Shown here one piece after another: positions 40,441-48,943 of a stretch of DNA of 64,000 nt. Source of the DNA: Oscillospiraceae bacterium (GTDB taxonomy: Bacteria > Bacillota > Clostridia > Oscillospirales > Ruminococcaceae); NCBI GenBank assembly GCA_017460955.1, contig JAFTZY010000038.1:1-64000 (forward strand), given 5' to 3'. The translations under genes and the position numbers were made by a program. Within the stretch, counting starts at the first letter, position 1; each line of letters starts with the position of its first letter. The notes under the pieces were generated by a model. It worked only from the letters and a program-made list of their open reading frames with translations, had not been told where the DNA came from and ran no database searches.

Positions 40441-42168
40441 ATGACGCTTGAACGGACGGATGAATACTATGTACTGCTTGAACAGCTGCTGACCGTGATG
40501 ACGGATCCGGATCAGCCGGAGCTCTCGGCGATCAACGAGGCACTGACGGGGCTTTGCAAGCTTCTGCGGATCTCGAAGGGCGTGACGGAGTTCTATGAGA
40601 GCGTCCGGCACGAGCAGGCCGGCAAGGGGGAAGTCTTTGTTTGCTATGACGACGGCAGCAAGAGCCATGTGGCCATATGCCGGCGGATCATCACCCCCTC
40701 CTCCACGATCGCAAAATGCACTGTCTACATGACCGACGGCGCTCCGGACCTCACGGAGGAGGAACGCCGGCGGGTGACCCTGATCATGAACACCGTGCTC
40801 AGCTCTCTCAGCCGCAGCCGTTTGCAGACCATCGTCGAGCGACTGACCTTCTACGATGATGTCGGCTATCGGAACCTGCGCGCATTCATGCGCTATCTCA
40901 AAAAGCTGGACAGCAAAAGCGGCCTCGGCGGACACACGGCCGTACATTTTAATCTGCGCCACTTCTCCCTCATCAACCAGGAGATCGGCCGCAGCGGCGG
41001 CAACCGCGTGATGCGCGGGTACTACGAGCTGCTCGATTCCTTCATCGGTGAACGCGGGATCATCTGCCGTATGGGCGGTGATCAGTTCGTGGCGATCTTT
41101 GAAAGCAGTCTGACCGAGACCGTCCTGAAGATACTCAAGGGCGCCCCGGTCCTCTACGACACCGAGCTGGGCAAGCGCATCCTGATCTCCGCATACACCG
41201 GTGTGCTGGAGATGCCCGAGGACTTCACCATCGAACGTCCCGGGGACATCATGGACCGCATCCTCTCCGCCTCCCAGGCTGCACGCAGCGGCGGACTGGA
41301 CACGGTGGTCTATTACAATGAGGACACGGCAGCGGCCAAGGAACGGACCATGCGCATCCAGCAGCTCTTTCCTGCCGCGCTCAGAAGCGAGGAATTCCAG
41401 GTCTATTACCAGCCCAAGATCGATGTGGAGACGGGGGATCTGGTCGGTGCCGAGGCACTGTGCCGCTGGATCCGCGACGGGCGTATCGTGCCGCCGATCG
41501 ACTTCATCCCGGTGCTCGAACAGAGCACAGACATCTGCCAGCTGGATTTCTACATGCTCGACCATGTCTGCCGGGACATCCGGCGCTGGCTGGACGAGGG
41601 CAGGACCGCGGTCCGGGTCTCGGTGAATCTCTCCCGCAAGCACATGATGGATGTGGATCTGCTCGAGCACATCCTGGAGATCATCGACCGCAACAATGTG
41701 CCGCACCAGTACATCGAGATCGAGCTGACGGAGACGACCACCGATGTGGAATTCCGGGACCTCAAGCGCGTGGTCAGCGGATTGCAGAAGATGGGCATCT
41801 TCACCTCCGTGGATGATTTCGGCATGGGCTACTCCTCGCTGAAGCTGATCCGGGAGATCCCCTGGGACGTGCTCAAGGTGGACAAGAGCTTCCTGCCCAT
41901 GGACGGGGACGACGACCGGAGCTCGAGGAGCATCATGTTCAAGTACGTCATCGCCATGGCCAAGGAGCTCGGACTCGAGTGCATCGCCGAGGGCGTGGAG
42001 ACCAAGAACCAGGTAGACATCCTGCGCGGGAACCAATGCATGGTCGCACAGGGGTATTTCTTCGACAAGCCGCTGTGCCTTGCGGATTTTGAGAAGCGTC
42101 TGGAGGTGCATCACTACAGCATGAACGGTACGCCGGATCATAATACGAATCTCAAATCGGTTCGATGA
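40441..42168 (+). CDS. c-di-GMP phosphodiesterase with degenerate GGDEF domain
   Basis: The 575-residue protein has an N-terminal region (1-130) without a known fold, a GGDEF-like domain (about 130-300) and an EAL domain (about 305-560). In the first the active site reads GGDQF (212-216), so cyclase activity is doubtful and the domain may sense GTP. The EAL domain looks active: GAEAL (E338), NLSRKHM, ELTET, DDFGMGYSS, KVDKSF and EGVET are present. It should hydrolyse c-di-GMP and so lower its level. No membrane segment is seen. The start follows GGGGTGAT. It is a single-gene unit. Confidence 0.92.
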   Translation: MTLERTDEYYVLLEQLLTVMTDPDQPELSAINEALTGLCKLLRISKGVTEFYESVRHEQAGKGEVFVCYDDGSKSHVAICRRIITPSSTIAKCTVYMTDGAPDLTEEERRRVTLIMNTVLSSLSRSRLQTIVERLTFYDDVGYRNLRAFMRYLKKLDSKSGLGGHTAVHFNLRHFSLINQEIGRSGGNRVMRGYYELLDSFIGERGIICRMGGDQFVAIFESSLTETVLKILKGAPVLYDTELGKRILISAYTGVLEMPEDFTIERPGDIMDRILSASQAARSGGLDTVVYYNEDTAAAKERTMRIQQLFPAALRSEEFQVYYQPKIDVETGDLVGAEALCRWIRDGRIVPPIDFIPVLEQSTDICQLDFYMLDHVCRDIRRWLDEGRTAVRVSVNLSRKHMMDVDLLEHILEIIDRNNVPHQYIEIELTETTTDVEFRDLKRVVSGLQKMGIFTSVDDFGMGYSSLKLIREIPWDVLKVDKSFLPMDGDDDRSSRSIMFKYVIAMAKELGLECIAEGVETKNQVDILRGNQCMVAQGYFFDKPLCLADFEKRLEVHHYSMNGTPDHNTNLKSVR

Positions 42169-42187
42169 AATGATTTGAGATTCGTAT
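42143..42187. repeat. Perfect 16-bp inverted repeat over the 3' end of the EAL gene
   Basis: ATACGAATCTCAAATC (42143-42158) and its exact complement (42172-42187) surround 13 bases that include the stop codon. No T-tract follows and a separate terminator lies just behind, so it may protect the mRNA end or be a binding or insertion site. Confidence 0.6.
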
Positions 42188-42204
42188 AAAACACCATAAA
42201 AGAA

Positions 42205-42238
42205 CACCCTGGTACCGCCGTGGTACCAGGGTGCTTTT
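42205..42238. terminator. Bidirectional terminator
   Basis: CACCCTGGTACC (42205-42216) and GGTACCAGGGTG (about 42222-42233) form the stem; AAAA before and TTTT after allow both convergent genes to end here. Confidence 0.88.
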
Positions 42239-42245
42239 AATCAGA

Positions 42246-43607
42246 TCAAACCTTGGGCAGCTTGTCAAAGCCTGCGGCAAGCTCGTCATCGGTGGGGATA
42301 TAATCGCTCATCTGTCCGTCGTTGAACTTCTGGTAGGCGACCATATCAAAGTAGCCGGTGCCGGTCAGACCAAAGAGGATGGTCTTTTCCTCTCCCGTTT
42401 CCTTGCAGCGCAGTGCCTCGTCGATCGCTGCACGGATGGCGTGGCTGCTCTCCGGTGCGGGCAGGGTCCCCTCGATGCGGGCAAACTGTGTGGCTGCCTC
42501 AAAGACGGCCGTCTGCTCCACGCTTCTTGCCTCCATCAGGCCCTCATCATACAGCTCGGACAGCACGCTGCTCATGCCGTGATAGCGCAGACCGCCCGCA
42601 TGGTTCGGCGACGGGATGAAGCCGCTGCCGAGGGTGTACATCTTGGCAAGCGGGCAAACCTTGCCGGTGTCGCAGAAATCATACGCATACCGGCCCCTTG
42701 TCAGGGACGGGCAGGAGGCGGGCTCTACGGCAACGATCTGATAATCGGCCTCGCCCCTGAGCTTTCTGCCCATGAACGGCGAGATCAGGCCGCCCAGGTT
42801 CGAGCCGCCGCCGGCACAGCCGATGATGACATCGGGCACGATGCCGTACTTGTCGCATGCAGCCATGGTCTCCAGACCGATGACGGACTGGTGCAGCAGT
42901 ACCTGCGAGAGCACGGAGCCGAGCACATAGCGGTAGCCCTCTGTGGACACGGCAGCCTCCACGGCCTCGGAGATCGCACAGCCCAGGGAGCCGGTCGTGC
43001 CGGGGAATTCGGCAAGGATCTTCCGGCCGACCTCGGTCGTCTCCGACGGGGACGGGGTGACATTGGCACCGTAGGTGCGCATCACCTCGCGGCGGAAGGG
43101 CTTCTGCTCATACGAGCACTTGACCATGAACACCCTGCAGTCCAGATCAAAATACGCACACGCCATGGACAGTGCCGTGCCCCACTGGCCGGCACCGGGC
43201 TCGGTGGTCACGCCCTTGAGGCCCTGCTGCTTGGCATAATAGGCCTGTGCGATGGCGGAATTGAGCTTGTGGCTGCCGGAGGTGTTGTTGCCCTCGAACT
43301 TATAGTAGATCTTCGCCGGGGTCCCCAGTGCCTTCTCCAGGAAATAGGCACGCACGAGCGGGGACGGACGGTACATTCTGTAGAAGTCCAGGATCTCCTT
43401 GGGAATGTCAATGTAGGGCGTGTCGTTGTCGAGCTCCTGACGGGCAAGCTCCGTGCAGAAGATCTGGCTCATTTCCTCGAGCGTCACGGGCTGTCCCGTA
43501 CCGGGATTGAGCAGCGGTGCGGGCTTGGTCTTCATGTCGGCACGGACATTGTACCACTGCCGGGGCAGCTCCTCTTCGCTCAGATAGATCTTATATGGGA
43601 TTTCCAT
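42246..43607 (-). CDS. trpB: Tryptophan synthase beta chain, TrpB2 type
   Basis: The 453-residue protein is longer than canonical TrpB (about 400) and has the TrpB2 N-terminus with WYNVRAD. The PLP lysine is in NTSGSHKLNSA, the phosphate loop is GCAGGGSNLGG, and the end has GLTGTGYFDM. TrpB2 proteins make tryptophan from indole and serine and often occur without TrpA, as here: no other trp gene is near. It may act as an indole-salvage enzyme. AAAGGA precedes the ATG by about 11 nt. Monocistronic. Confidence 0.93.
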   Translation of the reverse strand: MEIPYKIYLSEEELPRQWYNVRADMKTKPAPLLNPGTGQPVTLEEMSQIFCTELARQELDNDTPYIDIPKEILDFYRMYRPSPLVRAYFLEKALGTPAKIYYKFEGNNTSGSHKLNSAIAQAYYAKQQGLKGVTTEPGAGQWGTALSMACAYFDLDCRVFMVKCSYEQKPFRREVMRTYGANVTPSPSETTEVGRKILAEFPGTTGSLGCAISEAVEAAVSTEGYRYVLGSVLSQVLLHQSVIGLETMAACDKYGIVPDVIIGCAGGGSNLGGLISPFMGRKLRGEADYQIVAVEPASCPSLTRGRYAYDFCDTGKVCPLAKMYTLGSGFIPSPNHAGGLRYHGMSSVLSELYDEGLMEARSVEQTAVFEAATQFARIEGTLPAPESSHAIRAAIDEALRCKETGEEKTILFGLTGTGYFDMVAYQKFNDGQMSDYIPTDDELAAGFDKLPKV

Positions 43608-43663
43608 ATGCGTTCAGTCCTTTCTGTTTGATATTGCACTAAAACGTTAAAGCATGCAAATCT

Positions 43664-43692
43664 ATTGTAGCACATTATTCCATATAAGTCAA
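43664..43692 (-). promoter_or_regulatory. Promoter of trpB2
   Basis: On the minus strand TTGACT (43692-43687) and TACAAT (43669-43664) have a 17-bp spacer. Confidence 0.82.
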
Positions 43693-43708
43693 GAGGTTCT
43701 TTGCAATT

Positions 43709-43807
43709 TCACTGGTCCCTGTCCGAGCGTCCGGCAGCCACGCACAGACAGGTCGCCGTCATGCCGACGGTCCCGCCGACCATGCAGCCGATCAGAAATC
43801 CGATCAT
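43709..43807 (-). CDS. 32-residue membrane protein, DUF3789-like
   Basis: A short frame starts at ATG 43807 with GGGAGGTGG upstream and ends at TGA 43709. The product MIGFLIGCMVGGTVGMTATC plus LCVAAGRSDRDQ is one membrane helix rich in Gly with two cysteines and a polar tail. This is the pattern of the tiny DUF3789 proteins of Firmicutes, often met on plasmids and conjugative elements. It lies upstream of trpB2 on the same strand, but trpB2 has its own promoter in between. Function unknown. Confidence 0.65.
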   Translation of the reverse strand: MIGFLIGCMVGGTVGMTATCLCVAAGRSDRDQ

Positions 43808-43873
43808 TTCCCCACCTCCCTTCCTGTCAAGTCTGCCCCGGACAGTTTCCGATTATACGGTATTACTTTTTTC

Positions 43874-43940
43874 TATAGCGTCCCATATATCCAAAATATA
43901 GACTAATCCTATTGACAAAATAGAATTTCGGTGGTAAAAT
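43874..43940 (+). promoter_or_regulatory. gshA promoter with MET-box-like sites
   Basis: TTGACA (43912-43917) and TAAAAT (43935-43940) have a 17-bp spacer. A degenerate box starts with TATAG at 43874, where the other three promoters of this region place their box within 1 nt. A better copy, TATAG-N7-CTATT (43898-43914), overlaps the -35, as expected for the second (activation) half-site of a LysR-type regulator. Confidence 0.6.
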
Positions 43941-43977
43941 GATAACAGCAAGGTATGACAGGATGGAGGACCACATG

Positions 43978-45123
43978 ATGAAACATGATGCTTGCTATTA
44001 CAGCGGCGGCTTCGGCCTCGAGCGCGAGACACTGCGCGTGGATGCTGCGGGACGCCTGGCACAGACCCCCCACCCCTTCGGTGACGATGAGCAGATCACG
44101 CGGGATTTCTGCGAGAATCAGGTCGAGCTCATTACCGGCGTCTGTCCGGACGTGTACGCAGCCGTCGATGCGCTTGCCGCACTCGATGCGCGTACACGGC
44201 AGGTACTCACTGCACAGGGCGAATCCCTGTGGCTCTACAGCAATCCACCGCATTTTACGCAGGAATCCGACATTCCCATCGCCCGCTTCACCGGCGATCA
44301 CTCCAACAAGCGCAGCTACCGGGAGGCGCTCGAAAAGCGCTACGGCAAGCGGCTGATGCTCTTCTCCGGCGTGCATTTCAATTTCTCGTTCTCCAAAGAA
44401 CTCCTGCAGCGCTGGCACGGCGTCGACGGGGACCTGCAGGCTTTCACCGATGCGCTCTATCTGCGGCTCTACCGGCAGCTCATGCGCCACTCCTGGCTGC
44501 TCGTGCTGCTCACGGCGGCAAGTCCCGTTTATGACCGTTCCCTTGATGCGGACGGTGAGGCCGGTGCCGTCCGCGGCCACTACAGCTCCCTGCGCAACTC
44601 CGAGCGCGGCTACTGGAACCAGTTCCTGCCCGTGCTCGATCATACGGATCTTGGCACCTTCACGGATTCCGTCCGGGAGTACCTGAACAAGGGGCTGCTC
44701 TTCTCGGCAAGCGAGCTGTACCTGCCCATCCGGTTAAAGCCCAGGGGGGCCAATTCCCTGGAGAACCTGGCCGAGAACGGCGTGGATCACATCGAGCTTC
44801 GGATGTTCGATCTCAATCCCCTCACACCGACCGGTGTCTGTGCGGACGATCTGGAATTTGCCCATCTGCTCATGCTCTATCTTGTCTCCCTCGAGGATGC
44901 CCCCTTCACCCCGGAGCAGCAGGAGGCTGCCGTCCGGGAGCATCAGGCGGCAGCGCTCATCGAGCCGCCCGCGTCCCTGCAAAACAGGGCAAGGGAGATC
45001 CTGCATGACATGCAGGACTTCTACCGGGAGGAGCCGGCACCGCAGCGCATCCTTGACGGACTGCTCCGGCGTCTGGACGGGGTGCGGCTGTGCGACCAGG
45101 TCCCGGACCCCTACGCAAGCTAA
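43978..45123 (+). CDS. gshA: Glutamate-cysteine ligase (GshA-like)
   Basis: The 381-residue protein starts GGFGLERETLRVDAAGRL, matching the E. coli-type GshA N-terminus, with the metal and glutamate-binding residues of that loop. FCENQVELITGV, HFNFSFSKEL and the late IELRMFDLNPL also fit. It would join L-Glu and L-Cys through the gamma-carboxyl using ATP. It is shorter than the E. coli enzyme (about 520). Start 43978 is 7 nt after GGAGG; the upstream ATG at 43939 lies within the -10 hexamer and cannot be used. No gshB gene follows, so gamma-glutamylcysteine itself may be the product used. It is the first gene of a two-gene unit. Confidence 0.82.
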   Translation: MKHDACYYSGGFGLERETLRVDAAGRLAQTPHPFGDDEQITRDFCENQVELITGVCPDVYAAVDALAALDARTRQVLTAQGESLWLYSNPPHFTQESDIPIARFTGDHSNKRSYREALEKRYGKRLMLFSGVHFNFSFSKELLQRWHGVDGDLQAFTDALYLRLYRQLMRHSWLLVLLTAASPVYDRSLDADGEAGAVRGHYSSLRNSERGYWNQFLPVLDHTDLGTFTDSVREYLNKGLLFSASELYLPIRLKPRGANSLENLAENGVDHIELRMFDLNPLTPTGVCADDLEFAHLLMLYLVSLEDAPFTPEQQEAAVREHQAAALIEPPASLQNRAREILHDMQDFYREEPAPQRILDGLLRRLDGVRLCDQVPDPYAS

Positions 45124-45151
45124 TAATTCTATTTCATCAGGAGGGATCATC

Positions 45152-45913
45152 ATGTGCGAGCTGTTTGGCTTCTCGGCAAAGCGCCCCATCGGAGCTGCGG
45201 ATTATCTGAACGCTTTCTTTTCCCACAGCGTGCGGCATCCGCACGGCTGGGGCATGATGTATGACTGCAACGGCTGCCGTGCCGTGATCCGCGAGCCCGT
45301 GCGTGCCTGCGACAGCACCTATCTCAAGGAGGTCATCGCCTCCCTGACACCGCAAAAGACATTGCTGGCGCACATCCGCTTTGCCACCGTGGGCAGCATC
45401 CGGGAGGAGAACTGCCACCCCTACACCGGCACGGACATGTCCGGACGGGAGTGGACGCTCATCCACAACGGCACGATCTATTCCGGGCGGCTCAATTACC
45501 AGTATTTCAGGCGGCAGCGCGGCGACACCGATTCGGAGCGCTTGTTCCTGGCACTGCTCGATACGGTCAATGAACGGCTGCGGCAGGGGCCGTGTACGGA
45601 GCGTGAGCGCTTCGAGACCGTGGAGCGCTTCATCGCGCAGACCGCCCCGCGCAACAAGCTCAATCTGATGATCTGGGACGGGGATCTGCTGTACGTCCAC
45701 AAGAATCTCAAAAACACCCTGAGCTTCAAGCGCACGGAGACCGGCGTGATCTTCTCCACGCTCCCACTTGACCAGGGCAGCTGGATCCCCTTCCCCATCG
45801 CACAGGTCATTGCCTTCCGTGACGGACAGGAGGTCATACGGGGAACGCGCCATAAAGGGATCTATGTCCCGACGCTCGATTATATCTCCGCGATGGATGC
45901 GATGCATATCTGA
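45152..45913 (+). CDS. Class II glutamine amidotransferase-like amidase (EgtC/YafJ type)
   Basis: The 253-residue protein begins MCELFGFSAKRP, with Cys2 as the N-terminal nucleophile after Met removal. The family motifs HPHGWGMMY, AHIRFATVG and WTLIHNGTIY are present. No synthase domain is attached. Stand-alone members include EgtC, which removes the gamma-glutamyl group in ergothioneine synthesis. Beside a glutamate-cysteine ligase (28 nt upstream) the same kind of reaction, hydrolysis of a gamma-glutamyl-Cys conjugate, is a reasonable inference. AGGAGGG precedes the ATG. Confidence 0.82.
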   Translation: MCELFGFSAKRPIGAADYLNAFFSHSVRHPHGWGMMYDCNGCRAVIREPVRACDSTYLKEVIASLTPQKTLLAHIRFATVGSIREENCHPYTGTDMSGREWTLIHNGTIYSGRLNYQYFRRQRGDTDSERLFLALLDTVNERLRQGPCTERERFETVERFIAQTAPRNKLNLMIWDGDLLYVHKNLKNTLSFKRTETGVIFSTLPLDQGSWIPFPIAQVIAFRDGQEVIRGTRHKGIYVPTLDYISAMDAMHI

Positions 45914-45920
45914 GGAATCC

Positions 45921-45946
45921 AAAGGGCCGCTGCGTGCGGCCCCTTT
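45921..45946 (+). terminator. Terminator hairpin after the amidase gene
   Basis: AAAGGGCCGC pairs with GCGGCCCCTTT, eight nt beyond the stop. The T-tract is short. Confidence 0.7.
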
Positions 45947-45959
45947 CCGTGATCTGCAC

Positions 45960-46027
45960 TATAGAATAAATCTATAGCCCATCATTGAAAACAGGAATTG
46001 GACACACGAGCGGATCTGTGGTATCAT
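45960..46027 (+). promoter_or_regulatory. Promoter of the oxidoreductase operon with perfect MET-box-like site
   Basis: TATAG-N7-CTATA (45960-45976) is a perfect arm pair with flanking C and G extending it. TGGACA (45999-46004) and TATCAT (46022-46027) have a 17-bp spacer. The box centre is 54 nt before the -10 hexamer, about -66 from the expected start of transcription. Confidence 0.75.
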
Positions 46028-46074
46028 TAAAACGTAGTAAGCCTATTCTATTGATATAAATGAGGTGAACCCAA

Positions 46075-46590
46075 ATGACGGAAATTCTATGGATCGGACG
46101 GGGCGGACAGGGTGCCTTCACGGCGGCCAAGCTGCTCGGTGCCGCGTATGCGGCGAAGAGCGGTGAGGTCTGTTCCCTTGCCTTCCCCTCCTTCGGACCG
46201 GAGCGCCGCGGTGCGCCGGTGCGTGCCTTCACAAAGCTTGACACCGCCCCCGTGCTCGACCGCAGCGAGACCGAGCGGGCGGATTACATTGTGATCCTGG
46301 ATGCCACATTATACAGCCCTGCCCTGCAGTCCCATCTGAAGGAGGGCGGCCGGATCCTTGTCAACAGCAAGGCGGCACTCGACGGGTGCATCACGCTCGA
46401 TGCAGATGCGCTGGCACAGTCCCTGCGTCTGCCGGTGGTGAACACCGTGATGCTCGGAGCACTGTCCGGACTGTCGGGCATCGTGGATCCGCAGGATCTC
46501 TCCTACGCCATCAGCCATTACATGCCGGCGCGGATCCGGGAGAAAAATCTCGAGGCCGCTGCCAGAGCGGCACAGGAGGTGAGCGCATGA
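46075..46590 (+). CDS. 2-oxoacid:ferredoxin oxidoreductase, gamma subunit
   Basis: The 171-residue subunit has the POR/KOR gamma-domain start ILWIGRGGQGAFTAAKLLG and FPSFGPERRGAPVRAFT, as in PorG/VorC/IorB-like chains. It contacts the catalytic core in the four-chain 2-oxoacid:ferredoxin oxidoreductases, which oxidatively decarboxylate a 2-oxoacid to acyl-CoA, CO2 and reduced ferredoxin. GAGGTG precedes the ATG. It heads an operon gamma-delta-alpha-beta with four-base overlaps between the four genes. The substrate cannot be told from sequence; context suggests an amino-acid-derived 2-oxoacid. Confidence 0.92.
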   Translation: MTEILWIGRGGQGAFTAAKLLGAAYAAKSGEVCSLAFPSFGPERRGAPVRAFTKLDTAPVLDRSETERADYIVILDATLYSPALQSHLKEGGRILVNSKAALDGCITLDADALAQSLRLPVVNTVMLGALSGLSGIVDPQDLSYAISHYMPARIREKNLEAAARAAQEVSA

Positions 46591-46880
46591 AGCCGTATAT
46601 CCGTGAACAGAAACAATTCGGGCTCGACACGATCCCGGAGGATACCTGCTTTGAGGCAGGATACCTGGTGACGGTCAATGCCGGCTGGCGGAGCATCCGC
46701 CCAGTCGTGGCAGCCGACAAATGCATCGGCTGCGGACAGTGCTATCTGTACTGCCCGGACGGCGTCATCTCTCTGCAAGACGGCAAGGCCGTGATCGACT
46801 ATGACTTCTGCAAGGGCTGCGGCATCTGCGAAAAGATCTGCCGTCCCGGTGCCATCGGAATGGAGGCGGAACGCAAATGA
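46587..46880 (+). CDS. 2-oxoacid:ferredoxin oxidoreductase, delta (ferredoxin-like) subunit
   Basis: The 97-residue chain carries two 4Fe-4S motifs, CIGCGQCYLYCP and CKGCGICEKICRP, in the C-terminal two thirds. It passes electrons from the thiamine site to external ferredoxin. Its ATG overlaps the gamma stop (ATGA) and its own stop overlaps the alpha start, so synthesis is coupled. The N-terminal 40 residues are the usual clamp of PorD/VorD chains. Confidence 0.93.
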   Translation: MKPYIREQKQFGLDTIPEDTCFEAGYLVTVNAGWRSIRPVVAADKCIGCGQCYLYCPDGVISLQDGKAVIDYDFCKGCGICEKICRPGAIGMEAERK

Positions 46881-48043
46881 CAAAGAAATTCCTATCGGGC
46901 GATGAGGCCTTTGCCGAGGGCGTGCGCCTTGCACGGCCGGAGGTCATCTCCGCCTATCCCATCACGCCGCAGACGATCGTGGTCGAGCGGCTCTCGGAAA
47001 TGGTCGAGGATACCTCCCTCGATGCAGAATTCATCCACGTCGAATCCGAGCATTCGGCGCTTTCCTGTGCCATCGGCGCCTCTGCGGCCGGTGTGCGCAC
47101 CTTTACAGCAACCTCCTCCCAGGGTCTTCTGTACATGGCCGAGGGGCTGGTCTATGCCTCGGGCGGGCGCTTCCCCATCGTGATGATGAACGCCAACCGT
47201 TCCACCGCACTGCCCTGGAATATCTACGGCGACCAGCGCGATTCCTTGGCGCTCCTCGACACCGGCTGGATCCAGGCATATGCCGAGAATGCCCAGGAGG
47301 CACTGGACCTTGCGCTCATGAGCTATTACATCGCCGAGCACAGGGACGTTTCCACGCCCTTCATGGTGAACCTTGACGGCTTCATCCTCACGCATACCTA
47401 CGAGGAGGTCGAGGTGCCCGAGCAGGCACAGGCCGATGCCTTCCTGCCGCATTATGAGACGGACAACTGCTTTGACTTTGACAATCCCAAGAATATGGCC
47501 TTCTCCGCAGGTCCCGACACCAATTACCTGTTCAAGTACAAGGAGCATGCCGCCATGCTGCGGGCCGTTCCCGTGATCCGGGAGGCGGAGGAGAAGTTCG
47601 CGGCGGTGTTCGGCAGACAGTACCCGGGACTCATTGATACCTACCGCACGGAGGACGCTGAGATCATCCTCATCACGCTCGGCACCATCGCGGGACTTGC
47701 CCGTGAGGTCGCCGATTCCCTGCGCGCACAGGGCACAAAGGCGGGCGTGGTACGCCTGCGCTATCTGCGTCCGTTCCCCGGAAAGGAGCTGGCACAGGCT
47801 GTGAAGAGCGCATCGGCGCTTGCGGTGCTCGAGAAGGACATCTCCTTCGGCGCTGCCGGCACGGTCTATACCAATGTGACGAGTGCTTTGCAGGCAAACG
47901 GTGTGACAGCGCCGGTCTATAATTTCATCGGCGGTCTCGGCGGCCGCAACATTTCCCGTGCCGATATCGAGGCGGTCTTTGCAAAGACGGCAAGCGGCAC
48001 GCAGCAGGTCAATTTCATCGGGATCGAGGTGGAGAACGCATGA
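46877..48043 (+). CDS. 2-oxoacid:ferredoxin oxidoreductase, alpha subunit
   Basis: The 388-residue chain has the N-terminal GDEAFAEGVRLARPEVISAYPITPQT of PorA/VorB alpha chains, followed by VESEHSALSCAIGASAAGVR and TATSSQGLLYMAEG. The alpha chain binds the pyrimidine half of thiamine pyrophosphate and part of the substrate. The C-terminal transketolase-like domain ends near GGLGGRNIS. It is closer to pyruvate/2-ketoisovalerate enzymes than to indolepyruvate ones, which fuse chains. Confidence 0.92.
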   Translation: MTKKFLSGDEAFAEGVRLARPEVISAYPITPQTIVVERLSEMVEDTSLDAEFIHVESEHSALSCAIGASAAGVRTFTATSSQGLLYMAEGLVYASGGRFPIVMMNANRSTALPWNIYGDQRDSLALLDTGWIQAYAENAQEALDLALMSYYIAEHRDVSTPFMVNLDGFILTHTYEEVEVPEQAQADAFLPHYETDNCFDFDNPKNMAFSAGPDTNYLFKYKEHAAMLRAVPVIREAEEKFAAVFGRQYPGLIDTYRTEDAEIILITLGTIAGLAREVADSLRAQGTKAGVVRLRYLRPFPGKELAQAVKSASALAVLEKDISFGAAGTVYTNVTSALQANGVTAPVYNFIGGLGGRNISRADIEAVFAKTASGTQQVNFIGIEVENA

Positions 48044-48930
48044 GCATCAGTGCAAAGACTCTGGATACGAACGAATATTTCTACGGCCACAAGGCCTGTG
48101 CCGGATGCGGCGGCTCCCTTGCCGTGCGTGCGGCACTGAAGGTACTCGGCGAGCGAACGGTCGCCGTGCTGCCGGCGGGCTGCATGTCCGCTGTGGGCTT
48201 TAATTTCCCGCAGCTTTGTTTTGCCAACAATGCCATTATCTCCATGTTTGCCGGCACCGCCTCCATGCTCACGGGCGTGGAAGCAGGTCTTCGCAGACGG
48301 GGCATCACGGATTTTCATGCCGTGGGCTTTGCCGGTGACGGCGGTACAGCGGACATCGGCATCCAGGCGCTCTCCGGCGCCATCGACCGGGGGGACGACA
48401 TCCTCTACATCTGCTACGACAACGAGGCGTACATGAATACCGGCATCCAGAAATCCGGACTGACCCCCTACGGTGCCCGGACCACGACCACCCCTGCGGG
48501 TGAGCACATCCACGGCAATCTGCGGCCGAAGAAGAACATGTTCGAGATCGTTGCCGCACACGGCATCCCCTATGCGGCCACAGCCACGGTCGGATACCTG
48601 CCGGATTTCCTTGCCAAGGTCGAGAAGGCCTCCAAAATCAAGGGACCCAAATACATCCACGTCATCGCACCATGTCCCACGGGCTGGGGCATCCCTGTGA
48701 GCGACACCGTGGAGGCTGCCAAGGAGATCGCCGACTGCGGACTGTGGTACCTTGCCGAATATGAGAACGGGAGCTTCCGGCTCAACCGGGACCCGAAGGA
48801 ATTCACAAGCGCCGAGGACTATCTGCGCCGCCAGTCGAGATTTCGCCATCTGACGGATGAGGACATCCGTGTCATCATAGAATCCAGGGACAAAAAGTGG
48901 GAGTATATCCGCAAAAACTGGAAGCAATAA
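48040..48930 (+). CDS. 2-oxoacid:ferredoxin oxidoreductase, beta subunit
   Basis: The 296-residue chain has the thiamine pyrophosphate and cluster-binding features of PorB/VorA: GHKACAGCGGSLAVRAAL with two of the cluster cysteines, GFAGDGGTADIGIQAL with the Gly-Asp-Gly metal motif and CYDNEAYMNTGIQ completing TPP binding. Its start overlaps the alpha stop. It completes the four-chain enzyme and is followed 13 nt later by an aminotransferase gene, which could supply the 2-oxoacid. Confidence 0.93.
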   Translation: MSISAKTLDTNEYFYGHKACAGCGGSLAVRAALKVLGERTVAVLPAGCMSAVGFNFPQLCFANNAIISMFAGTASMLTGVEAGLRRRGITDFHAVGFAGDGGTADIGIQALSGAIDRGDDILYICYDNEAYMNTGIQKSGLTPYGARTTTTPAGEHIHGNLRPKKNMFEIVAAHGIPYAATATVGYLPDFLAKVEKASKIKGPKYIHVIAPCPTGWGIPVSDTVEAAKEIADCGLWYLAEYENGSFRLNRDPKEFTSAEDYLRRQSRFRHLTDEDIRVIIESRDKKWEYIRKNWKQ

Positions 48931-48943
48931 GGAGTAGAAGTTT

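Noticed and set aside
42205..42233. Sequence resembling the T-box antiterminator core (TGGTACCGC)
   Set aside because: It lies between two convergent genes and is fully used as a bidirectional terminator stem; there is no specifier loop and no downstream gene in the right orientation.
43978..45913. Ergothioneine pathway
   Set aside because: The ligase and amidase fit EgtA and EgtC, but no sulfoxide synthase EgtB or histidine methyltransferase EgtD is present; the LCM-type methyltransferase is not EgtD.
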